DNA of 64,000 nt from Nibribacter roseus (GTDB lineage Bacteria > Bacteroidota > Bacteroidia > Cytophagales > Hymenobacteraceae): the NCBI RefSeq assembly GCF_042662225.1, contig NZ_JBHSYQ010000001.1:144884-208883 (forward strand), given 5' to 3'. Below the pieces are notes generated by a model. That model was not told the origin of the DNA, did not search any database, and was given only the letters and a program-made list of their open reading frames with translations. Every line of letters starts with the position of its first letter. The stretch's first letter is position 1. Of the stretch, positions 1 through 9,500 are shown piece after piece. A program made the position numbers and the translations under genes.

Positions 1-641
1 CTACGCCGGTGCAGCCTGCCCTGCACGTGATCATGCTTACCGCCCAAGGCAAACCCTTGAAGAGCAACACCTACAGTCTGCGTATGAGCGGCCATGTGGC
101 AGACAGCGTGATCTCTTGGGCCAAAACCAGAAACGCCATTGTTTTTTTAGACATACAGATAGGTAAGAGCACTTTTGAAAAAGAAATACCGCATTTAGAG
201 AAGTACCTGAAGTTGCCGCAGGTGCATTTGGGCATTGACCCTGAGTTTGCCATGAAAAAAGGGGGAATACCGGGCGGTAAAATTGGCACCGTAGACGCGG
301 AAGATATAAACTACGCCACCGGTTATCTTTCTGACCTTGCTACAAAGCACAACCTGCCTCCAAAAATCTTGGTGGTGCACCGCTTTACCCAAGGCATGGT
401 CACCAACTATAAAAACATTAAAATCAGGCCAAATGTGCAGATTGTCATGCACATGGACGGCTGGGGTGATAAACCATTGAAGCGCGACTCCTATAGAGCC
501 TACATTAAGAAAGAACCAGTGCAGTTCACCGGGTTTAAAATTTTCTATAAAAACGATACCAAGAAACCCGGTTGGAAATTATTCACACCAGAGGAATTAT
601 TGAAACTTGACCCGGTTCCGCACTATATACAATATCAATAA
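1..641 (+). CDS. Unidentified protein, C-terminal part (5' end outside window)
   Basis: The reading frame is open to the left edge and ends with TAA at 639-641, so this is probably the last ~212 residues of a longer protein; a GTG at position 9 is the first in-window start codon but nothing favours it. The visible part is soluble, with alternating beta strands and helices (VFLDIQIGKS, HLGIDPEFAM, ILVVHRFTQGM, VQIVMHMDGWG) and ends in HYIQYQ. Asp and His residues at strand ends resemble a TIM-barrel-type hydrolase layout, but that is only an impression. I do not recognise the family and propose no function. It has no operon partner in view, since 384 bases follow before the next gene. Confidence 0.7.
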   Translation, partial: TPVQPALHVIMLTAQGKPLKSNTYSLRMSGHVADSVISWAKTRNAIVFLDIQIGKSTFEKEIPHLEKYLKLPQVHLGIDPEFAMKKGGIPGGKIGTVDAEDINYATGYLSDLATKHNLPPKILVVHRFTQGMVTNYKNIKIRPNVQIVMHMDGWGDKPLKRDSYRAYIKKEPVQFTGFKIFYKNDTKKPGWKLFTPEELLKLDPVPHYIQYQ

Positions 642-1025
642 TTATTTTTTACTGCTAAATTCATAGTAAATTTTTTTAATATCATAATTTCGGTTAGCTT
701 TAGTGCATAGTTAAATGCCTAAAGCTTTCCGGACTTTGGCATGTCCATCAGATTAACTGTGTTGGTTGGTTTTTTTAAAGCAAAGTTTGGAGCTCCCTCT
801 CCTCTTTTGGGCTCTATTTGCTATGATGGGTAGTTAGATCTATTGGATCATACAAGCGGCTCTCGTTTCTGCTGAGGGTCCTGTTTCTTCTGGGAGAAAA
901 TAAGTTAGAAAATGTTTATCCGCTGTGCAAAACCAGTAACGGTGTTGCCAGTGGCTTTTTGTTTTACTGGAATAGTATAATTCTTATATTTTTAGTTCAG
1001 TATTCTTAACCTAACCTAATTTATC
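642..1025. other. Intergenic region before first propeller gene
   Basis: An AT-rich 384-base spacer. No convincing small gene, terminator hairpin or complete TTG-N19-TAnnTTTG promoter was seen. The last bases carry the motif TAACCTAACCTAA (1007-1019) shared in part with the leaders of the next two genes. Confidence 0.5.
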
Positions 1026-4000
1026 ATGAAGAAAAAGCTACCTTTTAAACAATGGCTAATGGCAGGGGCGATGTGTCTTTTGGGCACCAGTTCGCTCTTT
1101 GCGCAACAAGCTCCAGATTATGAGTTCCAGTGTAAAACTAGAAATGCTACCACAAATGCATGTACTGTTTCATTTGAAAATGCAGCAGCCGCTAACGTGC
1201 ATGGTGTAGCGGTTGGAAGACAAGGCAAGGTTTGGTACGTGCAGTATACCAGAGGTATACTAGTACGTAACCCAGATGGTACCAAGCATGAGTTGACCAG
1301 TAACAAACTGGATTTTTTTACAGTTGGTGGAGTGCCTGATAAATCTCGGATAGATTCTATACACTACCCTGGGCTTACCAAGCCTGACGCTGCCGTAAAT
1401 TTGCGTGGTATTGGCACAGCGCATGATGGCAATATTTTGGTTGTGGTTAACCATACTATACTTTATAAGTTAGATGCTGTTACTGGAGAGCCGCTGGCGC
1501 GTTGGGTAAGCCCAACAACTATGTCCAGTCCTTCATCTACTGCTGATGGTTATGTCTATGTTGGGGGAGTTTCGGCTAATAATAACTACATATTAAAGGA
1601 AAGCACTACTACGGCAGGAACGTATGTGGTAGAGGCAAACAATTTTGAACTACCTAACCGTGGAGCCGCAGTTTCAAGAACAGCCACCATCTCGCCAGAT
1701 GGTACTGCTATTTATGTTTCTTTAGAAAATACCAATGTAAGAAGGTATACAAGAGGAGCTGGTGATGCATGGAATGTCTGGACAGAGCAAGCAAACATGG
1801 TACACGGAGCCACTACGAAAGTGGCTTATGCTTTATCTGGAGACCGAGTATTCACGCTTTCTGAGCCTAACGGAGCCACACCTGCTACTCTAAAGCTTAC
1901 TGATTTCACAACGCCTGCAAATTCATATGAACTTGCTCTACCAGATGTTACTTCTGCAGATTTAAGAGGCCTTGCCTTTACTGATGGCCTTGATACAATG
2001 TACATTGCCTCACATGCAACAGGTAGAATCTTTACTTATATAGAAAACGTTCCTGTTATTCCCCCCCGTACCATTGGAGAGATACTGCCAACGTACAAGC
2101 GCGTTTGTATAGAAACAGATCCTGGAACAGGTGAGTGTATCAACTACTTCCCTACAAATATATCTAGAGCCGAGCAGCTTCAAGCAGTTGCGGTAGACAA
2201 CCAAAGCAAAGTATGGGTGGCAATATATAATGATGGCCTTGTCGTACGTAACCCTGATGGTACAAGAGCGCAATTAACTAGCACCAACTTATCATACGCT
2301 GCTGTGCCCACCGGAGACCAATCTGTAATTACCCAGATTCGCTTTAATGGCTTTACTGATGCCGCTGATAGAGTACGTAGTGTGGCAAGAGCCCATGATG
2401 GCAATATCTTAACCATTGTTGGAGATAAGATTCTGTACAAGCTAAACGCCGTTACAGGAGAGCCTATGGCTCGTTGGACGGCCGAAGGCTTGCCATCATT
2501 AGCCACCGTTTCATCTTCAGCTGATGGGCTGATATTTTTGCACAGTGTTCTAGGCTCTGATAATGCTCACTACACCTTGCGCCAAAGCACTACTGACCCA
2601 ACCACTTTTGAAGTAGTACAAAACAGATTTGAGCTGCCAAACAGAGTAGGTTGGTCTTCCCGTTCAAGCTCTATTTCACCTGAAGGTACAACTGTGCTTG
2701 TTTCAAGCGAAACGAAAACCGTTAACGTTTATGACAAAGATGAGAATGGTAACTGGGTTGAAGGCGAAGACATTATAACATTGGCAAACAGCAAAAAAGC
2801 ATTTGCTGTAGACAAACTGCGAGTGATCACACTTCATGAACCTTCTGATGACGCGCCGGCCTCGCTTAACTTCCACACCAGAGCTGATTTAACCAGCGCA
2901 TGGGAGCTGCAGTGGAGCCAACCTTTAGAAGGAATGACAGCTGCCGACATAGATTTGCGCGGGCTTGGGTTCAGTGCCTATTTAGATACTGTGTATGTTG
3001 GTTCTTATATGACTGGTGCCACTTATCGGTATATTGCCCAAAAACCAACAGACTATACCATCGCGCAGGTTCGTCCGGTAGATGCTCAAGGGGTTGCCGA
3101 AAAGGCAGGTGAGTATGTGCGCCTGAACGGTACCGTAAATACTGGAAACTTGTCTGCTGCTGGTTACAACTTTGTGATGATTGAGAATGGTGCCGGTGTT
3201 CAGGTTTATAATGAAACCAAAGGTGTTATGACCTATACGCCAACGGTTGGTGACAACATTGAGGTGATTGGTACTTTAGAGCAAAACAAAGGAATGCTGC
3301 GGTTAAATGTAGAGTACATCAAGGTAGAGTCTACAGGTAACGCCGTAACTGCCCCTACAGTAGTAACTGCTTTAACTGAAGCCAATGAGGCGCTGCCAGT
3401 ACGCATAGAACAAGCTACCCTAGTAGATGCTTCTCAGTGGACTACAGGTCAAGGTGAAGACGGCTTTACGGTGCAAGTTCAGAAAGGAACAGAAACTATA
3501 AATGTATACATTCCTAGCTCGTCTGCATTGTACAACATGGCTGCCCCTGCCGGAGAATTGCAACTAGATGGAATTGTCTTCCAGTCAAGAGAAGAAGCTC
3601 CGTTTACCTCGGGTTACTACGTGGTGCCACAGTCAGCGCAAGACATTAAATATGCTACTACTGTTCTGGCTGATGTGCAGTGGTGCGCTGGCGAAGAGTT
3701 CAATTTGCCAGCCTATGCCATGGGCGCTAACCCTGCAGCAGCTACTGTGCGGGTAGAACTGTCAGACGCCCTTGGTTCATTTACAACACCTCAGGTAATT
3801 GGTACCTACCAAGGTACTGGTGCTGGCCAGGTGGCGGTTACTGTTCCGGATGTTATAACTGGTGCCGGGTACCGTGTTCGGTTAGTGTTGGAGGCTCCTG
3901 AGCTTACCAACCTGCTGAGCCAGTCTATTACCATCACGAATGCCCCAGATGCTGACTTCTCACAAGCCGGTGATGTACTTACTGCTACGGAAGGTGATGC

Positions 4001-4412
4001 CTACCAGTGGTACAAAGACGGCGTTGCCATAACAGGAGCTGAAGGTACTGCCCGTACATACACTGCCACACAGTCAGGGCAGTATAGAGTAGAGGTGACT
4101 ACCGGTGGGTGTTCTTCCATGTCAGATCAGAAATCTGTGGTGGTGACTGCCATCCGGAAAGATGCTGAGGCTCAGGCTGTGAAATTATATCCGGTGCCAA
4201 CTACCGGTGAGTTGTTCCTGACTATGCCAGGATCTGTCCGTAAGGCTACCCGAGTGGTTGTAACAGACCTGGCAGGCAAAACAGTGCTGGCTGCTGAGCT
4301 ACACGGTAGTGAGACACTGGCTATGGACTTAACCAAACAAGCTGCCGGTGTTTACCTGGTAGTGCTTGAAACACCAGAAGGTAAAATTGTTCGCCGTGTA
4401 GTGAAACAATAA
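1026..4412 (+). CDS. T9SS-exported protein with two beta-propeller modules
   Basis: An 1128-residue secreted protein. Residues 1-27 are a Sec signal peptide ending SSLFAQQ. Two copies of a ~315-residue beta-propeller module follow (about 30-345 and 352-672). Each opens with a Cys-pair motif (QCKTRNATTNAC; VCIETDPGTGEC), contains HDGNIL, LYKL..VTGEP.ARW and ELPNR...SPDGT or SPEGT, and closes with LRGL.F...DT.Y. Residues ~676-878 form an OB-like region (YTIAQVRPVDAQGVA, VGDNIEVIGTL) resembling DUF5689. An Ig-like segment follows, then a type A T9SS sorting domain (about 1045-1128, KLYPVPTTGEL, ending VRRVVKQ). It should cross the outer membrane by type IX secretion and stay surface-attached or be released. 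No catalytic motif was seen; the ligand is unknown. It is the first of three related neighbours. Confidence 0.88.
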   Translation: MKKKLPFKQWLMAGAMCLLGTSSLFAQQAPDYEFQCKTRNATTNACTVSFENAAAANVHGVAVGRQGKVWYVQYTRGILVRNPDGTKHELTSNKLDFFTVGGVPDKSRIDSIHYPGLTKPDAAVNLRGIGTAHDGNILVVVNHTILYKLDAVTGEPLARWVSPTTMSSPSSTADGYVYVGGVSANNNYILKESTTTAGTYVVEANNFELPNRGAAVSRTATISPDGTAIYVSLENTNVRRYTRGAGDAWNVWTEQANMVHGATTKVAYALSGDRVFTLSEPNGATPATLKLTDFTTPANSYELALPDVTSADLRGLAFTDGLDTMYIASHATGRIFTYIENVPVIPPRTIGEILPTYKRVCIETDPGTGECINYFPTNISRAEQLQAVAVDNQSKVWVAIYNDGLVVRNPDGTRAQLTSTNLSYAAVPTGDQSVITQIRFNGFTDAADRVRSVARAHDGNILTIVGDKILYKLNAVTGEPMARWTAEGLPSLATVSSSADGLIFLHSVLGSDNAHYTLRQSTTDPTTFEVVQNRFELPNRVGWSSRSSSISPEGTTVLVSSETKTVNVYDKDENGNWVEGEDIITLANSKKAFAVDKLRVITLHEPSDDAPASLNFHTRADLTSAWELQWSQPLEGMTAADIDLRGLGFSAYLDTVYVGSYMTGATYRYIAQKPTDYTIAQVRPVDAQGVAEKAGEYVRLNGTVNTGNLSAAGYNFVMIENGAGVQVYNETKGVMTYTPTVGDNIEVIGTLEQNKGMLRLNVEYIKVESTGNAVTAPTVVTALTEANEALPVRIEQATLVDASQWTTGQGEDGFTVQVQKGTETINVYIPSSSALYNMAAPAGELQLDGIVFQSREEAPFTSGYYVVPQSAQDIKYATTVLADVQWCAGEEFNLPAYAMGANPAAATVRVELSDALGSFTTPQVIGTYQGTGAGQVAVTVPDVITGAGYRVRLVLEAPELTNLLSQSITITNAPDADFSQAGDVLTATEGDAYQWYKDGVAITGAEGTARTYTATQSGQYRVEVTTGGCSSMSDQKSVVVTAIRKDAEAQAVKLYPVPTTGELFLTMPGSVRKATRVVVTDLAGKTVLAAELHGSETLAMDLTKQAAGVYLVVLETPEGKIVRRVVKQ

Positions 4413-4427
4413 GCAACCTACTATTTT

Positions 4428-4462
4428 AAAAAAGGGTCTCTGCAAAGAGACCCTTTTTGTTT
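4428..4462 (+). terminator. Rho-independent terminator
   Basis: Stem GGGTCTC / GAGACCC with loop TGCAAA, flanked by A and T tracts, 16 bases after the stop codon of the 1128-residue protein gene. Confidence 0.85.
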
Positions 4463-4493
4463 TAGGCATGTTTTTGCTAAACGAAGCAAAAAG
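4459..4493. repeat. Family-1 palindromic repeat, copy 1 (degenerate)
   Basis: Reads GTTTTAGGCATGTTTTTG then, after CTAAACGA, AGCAAAAAG. It starts inside the T tract of the preceding terminator. It matches the dispersed family only loosely. Confidence 0.5.
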
Positions 4494-4828
4494 TAATACA
4501 AGAGCAGGCTGTATTCTGTAGCTCTATAGACTGTAGGCTTTGGGTTTAACAACTGAAGTCAAGAAGCATGTTTGCCGAGTTTTATTTTTGTTAAATATGC
4601 TTGTGTTTGATATTCAGTGTTTTGCGAAATAAATTATTTAAGGTTTGTTTTTAATAAATTTTAATATTTGTTCCTGTTTCTTTGCATTTAATAAGCAGAT
4701 AATATAATTTGCGCTATATGCAAAGCAGAAGTAACTTTTACAGGATTTACTATTTTGCTACCTGTTGCTGAACAACAAGCACTAAAAACTATTCTAATTG
4801 TAACACCACTAACCTAACCGATCAAACC
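4494..4828. other. Intergenic region before second propeller gene
   Basis: AT-rich spacer of ~335 bases with no gene. A TAACCTAAC motif lies at 4810-4818, about 11 bases before the ATG. No exact promoter match was found. Confidence 0.4.
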
Positions 4829-6130
4829 ATGAAGAAAACTCTACAAAAACTAACATTATCAGTATTAGCTGTAGGGAGCCTTAGCCTTCTTTCTGATGCA
4901 GCTCTTGCTCAGGGTGGCAAAAAGCCAACATATTTACACGACACAGAAAACACTAACGGCAAGGGCTTTTTTGTGAAAGGTGTGCACTCAACTGAATCAC
5001 AAGGGGTAGTAACTGACCCTGCAGGAAGAGTATGGACTATTTCTTGGTACCACGGGTTTTACGTGGTAAACCCAGATGGTTCTGAATATAAGCTTCCTGC
5101 TGCTGAAAGCGGAGATCTAACGTACGCTGAAGCTCCAATAGCAGGTGTGCCTTATCCTCACGTTTCTGCCATCTTTACTGATGCAGGCCAGCTTGAGTCT
5201 TTCCATCAGACAGGAAGAGGATTAGCCCTTGCGCATGACGGTAATATCTTAGTGGCGCGTGGTAATGTGCTGTACAAATTGAACTACCTGACAGGAGAGC
5301 CTATTGCCCGTTGGCAAGCACCATCTACTAATATTTCTTCCCCTAGCTCTGATGCTAATGGAAATATCTTCCTAACCAGTGTAACAGATAATAAAAATTA
5401 TATCATCAAGCAAAGCGAGACAAACCCCTCTGAGTTTGTAGTAGTGATGGGTGAAACCGCTTTCCCTGGGCGTACAAAAGAAGTAGTGCGTAGTTCTGCC
5501 ATTTCTAAAGATGGCAAAACAATTTATGTGCCTTATGACAACAGGAATAATATAGATAAGTACACAAGTACAGATATGGTCAACTGGACTTTGGCTGGTA
5601 CCATTGAAACCGCTTCGGGTTCAAACGCTATTGTAACTGGTCCTAATAATGTGCTGTGGTACATTACCATTGCTACCAATCCTGTGCTGCACTTCAGAGA
5701 TGAAAAAAATGCGACCTACAATTGGTCACAAGCCTTCGGCACAGAAGTAGGATCAAATAACATTAAAGGAATGTCCTTTACAAAAGGTTATGACACTCTT
5801 TATATTGCCAGTGGCTCACTTACTGGTAATATCCACCGCTTTATCACTTATGATGAAGTTATCCTTTCTGTACGCAAAGACGATGTAGCCAAAGCGGTAA
5901 CTGCTTTCCCAGTGCCTACTGCTGGTCAGGTGACAATTGAAATGCCAGAGTCTATTCGTCGTGCTTCCACTATTCAGGTAACAGACTTAACCGGTAAAAA
6001 CATTGCCGTTCGTCAAACTGCTGTTGACAGAGGTGCCTCCTTAGATCTGAGGGGATTATCGGCGGGTACTTATCTGGTAGTGGTGAACACTGCAGAAGGT
6101 AACATTGTGAGAAGAGTAGTAAAGCAATAA
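4829..6130 (+). CDS. T9SS-exported protein with one beta-propeller module
   Basis: A 433-residue protein that is a minimal version of its neighbours: signal peptide (1-27, ending ALAQG), one propeller module (about 33-345, with HDGNIL, LYKLNYLTGEPIARW, LPAAES and KGMSFTKGYDTLYIAS) and a type A T9SS sorting domain (about 350-433, FPVPTAGQVTIEMPES, ending VRRVVKQ). Unlike the other copies its module opens with YLHDTENTNGKG and lacks the Cys pair, so a disulfide present in the paralogues is absent here. The sorting domain is almost identical to that of both flanking genes, pointing to local duplication. Secreted and probably cell-surface; no enzymatic motif was seen and the function is unknown. 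Confidence 0.88.
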   Translation: MKKTLQKLTLSVLAVGSLSLLSDAALAQGGKKPTYLHDTENTNGKGFFVKGVHSTESQGVVTDPAGRVWTISWYHGFYVVNPDGSEYKLPAAESGDLTYAEAPIAGVPYPHVSAIFTDAGQLESFHQTGRGLALAHDGNILVARGNVLYKLNYLTGEPIARWQAPSTNISSPSSDANGNIFLTSVTDNKNYIIKQSETNPSEFVVVMGETAFPGRTKEVVRSSAISKDGKTIYVPYDNRNNIDKYTSTDMVNWTLAGTIETASGSNAIVTGPNNVLWYITIATNPVLHFRDEKNATYNWSQAFGTEVGSNNIKGMSFTKGYDTLYIASGSLTGNIHRFITYDEVILSVRKDDVAKAVTAFPVPTAGQVTIEMPESIRRASTIQVTDLTGKNIAVRQTAVDRGASLDLRGLSAGTYLVVVNTAEGNIVRRVVKQ

Positions 6131-6146
6131 TTTTTCTTAATCATGT

Positions 6147-6179
6147 AAAAAAGGGCTCCTTTTGGAGCCCTTTTTTTTT
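6147..6179 (+). terminator. Rho-independent terminator
   Basis: Stem GGGCTCC / GGAGCCC with a short TTTT loop and a run of nine T, 16 bases after the stop of the 433-residue gene. Confidence 0.88.
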
Positions 6180-6221
6180 GCCGTTTTTGGCTTGTTTTCT
6201 TAAAAAGAAGAGGGAAACGGC
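6180..6221. repeat. Family-1 palindromic repeat, copy 2
   Basis: Begins GCCGTTTTTGGCTTGTTTTC and ends AGAGGGAAACGGC; the outer bases GCCGTTT / AAACGGC pair exactly. It begins directly at the end of the preceding terminator's T tract. Confidence 0.7.
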
Positions 6222-6585
6222 AGCTTTATTTAAAGCGAATAAAGGTGTTCTGAAGGGCCAGTATCATTGAAGCTAAGTCTACTAAGTGAACGCACTGCTT
6301 TAGAAAATACAGTAGTAATTCCTTATAAAACATTCTTCAGGAATAGCTTATTTTCTTTATTAACAGTTGCTAAATCGGAAATAAATATCTTAATTAGGGT
6401 AAAACATTTTAAAAATAAATATTAATAGCTAAGGCTAGAAAATTCTGTAAGTGGCTTATAAATAGTAATTTAATGGGCGGTAGGCTTTGTGAGGAAGATT
6501 AGCTTAACAGATTAGTAATGCGGTGGTAATACCGAGATAAAACACGTTTTTCACTTTTACCCTTACATAACCTAAACTATCTTTC
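6222..6585. other. Intergenic region before the 1814-residue gene
   Basis: About 364 AT-rich bases without a credible gene. The leader motif TAACCTAA lies at 6568-6575, 10 bases before the start codon. No exact promoter was identified. Confidence 0.4.
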
Positions 6586-9500
6586 ATGAAAAAAAACCTA
6601 CTCCCCTTCAGGGTCTGTTTGTTGGTTTTGGCATGGCTGTTACTGGCTTCACAGTCACTCCATGCGCAAATCAACTTAAACTGGACCAAACCGGCTGAGT
6701 TAAATGCCGGACTACCCCCCTCAATTCAGGTCTTTTATTCCAACACTCCTGTAAATGGAGCGGTCATGAAAACCTACTATGCTCTCATAGACCTGAATGA
6801 CCCCAACATAGAGCTGAAAACAGGATACACCCCTGGGGTGAAAAAGACGCCAAACCAGTGGGCTGCTGCTGAAACAGATCCTGTTTATGCCGTGGTAAAC
6901 GGAGGTTTCTTTAACACCACTACTAACCATGCCCAAGGTACCGCTGTGCAAAATGGACAGGTTCTGGCCATAAACGGGAAAGATAACCGTACCCGCAGTG
7001 CTTTTGGAGTATTACCAGGCAACATAGCAGACATAGCCTGGATTTACCATGTGGGTGCTGAGAATACCATGTACGAGTACCCCAACCCAAATCCTGTTTC
7101 TGGTTTCAATCAAGAGCCATCTGCCACTTATCCTGAGGGTGCTCAATTATGGCCTGCTACCACCGCGCTTGGCGCCGGTCCGGTAATTGTGCATAATGGA
7201 CAGATCAGAATGACCAAAGACGAAGAAGGCATGTGGGCCAGTGGTGACAACCGTGAGCCTCGTACTGGAATTGGCCGTACCGCCGATAACAAAGTAATTC
7301 TTTTGGTAGTGGAAGGGCGTAACCCAGGTATAAGCGCTGGGGTGACCATTCCGGAAATGGCCCAGATTTTCTTAGGCATTGGTGCAGAAGAAGCCATGAA
7401 TTTTGACGGTGGCGGTTCTTCTGCTCTGGCCATACAAGGGCAGAACACAATTCGTCCGTCAGATGCGGGGGAACAGCGGGCTGTGCCTACTGCCCTTATT
7501 GTAAAGCGCCGCACCCATGTATATGACACCGAGAACTCTGCTGTATATTTTGAGCGTGGCGATTCCTGGACAGAGTCTTTGAATGATGGTTATTATGGCC
7601 CATCAAGAGCCCGTTACATGGCTACCGGAGATGGCTCTAACTTTGCCACCTATAAACTAAACAATATAACCCCAGGTCGCTATGAAGTAAAAGCCTGGTG
7701 GGTAGCCTCAAGCAACCGCAGCACGAATACTCCTTATAAAATCTACAAGGGTGGTGTGGCCGAACCTGTAGTTGTAAGAATGAACCAAACGGTCAATGGC
7801 GGCAAGTTCAATCTGGTAGGTACTTTTGATTTAGGCCCCGGAGATTCTATAGCCATTGGTAATGACGCCGAGGGGCAGTATGTGATTGCCGATGCCATTA
7901 GCCTGGAGAAAGTAGGCGAAAGTTTGCCTGCCATAGCCTTTGAAGGAGGCTTAGAGAGTGGTGAAGCTATTGAAACCCAAAACAGCGGGTTTGATGTCTT
8001 TCTAACTAGCCCCAACAGTGGTTTCACCTTGGAAACGCTAAGGGTGTTTAAATCAGTGAATGGTGGCGCTGAAACACAAGTGGGTAATGACATTGACTTG
8101 AATGGCGCTTACAGCCACACCTATGATTTCACCTATAATGGTTCTGACCCAGTTGGCTCTAAAGTTACTTTCCGCTTTGAGGTGGAAGACAACATGGGCC
8201 GTATGGTTTCCAAATCATTTGAGTACACTGTGGTGACCCTTACCCAAGTGGTTATTAAAGGTGGCGCCACAGAGGGAACGCACCCGCAGTTCCGTCCGCT
8301 TAATCTGGAGCTTTCTCTGGAGACTCGCCAACCTAGCGTGAACGTGAAAGAGCTCAGAATATTTAAGTCAGTAGACGGTGCTAATGAGCAGCAGCTAGGC
8401 CAGACCATTGCTCTTGAGGCGCAGCCGCAGCAAGATTATCCTTTCTCGCACGCCCTTACAGAGGCTGTGAACAGCAAAGTGACGTTCCGTTTTGAGCTCA
8501 CAGATGCCAACGATGTTAAAGCCAGCCGTACGTATCAGGCTACCGTGGCCCCAGCCCGTGGCGACTTCCGGATTGCCGTCATTTCTGATTTGAACTCAAG
8601 CTTTGGTTCTGTTAGCTATGAGTGGCAGGTAGACAGCATCATGCAACGTATTCCACGCTTATGGCAGCCAGACATGGTAGTAGCCGGCGGTGACATGGTG
8701 GCGGGCCAGCAAGCTTCATTAACCGCTGAGCAAGTGGCCGCTATGTGGAATGGCTTTGATGCCAAGGTTGCCCAACCTTTAAAAGATGCCGGTATTCCGT
8801 TTGCCTTTACCTTAGGTAACCATGATGCCGCACCAGGCATGTCTACTGATCGTACTGTGGCCAAGGAATACTGGGAAAAGCCAGAGAATGCGCCCGCTTG
8901 GCATGGAGTAGACATGACGAACTATCCGTTCTACTTCTCTTACAAACCAACCGCTGATTCTGATATTTTCTTTGTGTCTTGGGAAGCCAGCAGTGCTAAC
9001 ATTCCTGCTGCACAGTTAGAGTGGGTTCGGGAGCAGTTCTCCAGCCCAGAGGCAAGAGCTGCTAAATTCCGTTTCTTAGTTGGTCACTTGCCGCTGTACA
9101 GCGTTGCTCAGCAATACAATTCCGCCGGAAACATTCTGAACAATGCTGCCGCTCTACAAGCCATGATGGAGGAATTGGATGTGCATACCTACATCAGTGG
9201 TCACCACCATGCCTACTATCCTGGTAAGCACGGCTCAGTAGAATTCTTAAATGCGGGCGCCGCCGGTTCTGGGCCGCGTGCCTACATGGGCTTAGATGAA
9301 GTAGCGCCAAACACGGTTACGCTTATGGACGTGTTCCTTGATCAAGATACGGTGGTGTACACTACCTATGAGATCAAAGAGCCTATTGCCTCCAACATGC
9401 GCGTATTTGATGATAAGCGTCTGCCTGAGTTAATGGTAGGGGTAAATGGGTACATGATTCGCAGAGATGTACCGGTATCTGGAGCAGGAGTTGGTGCGCT

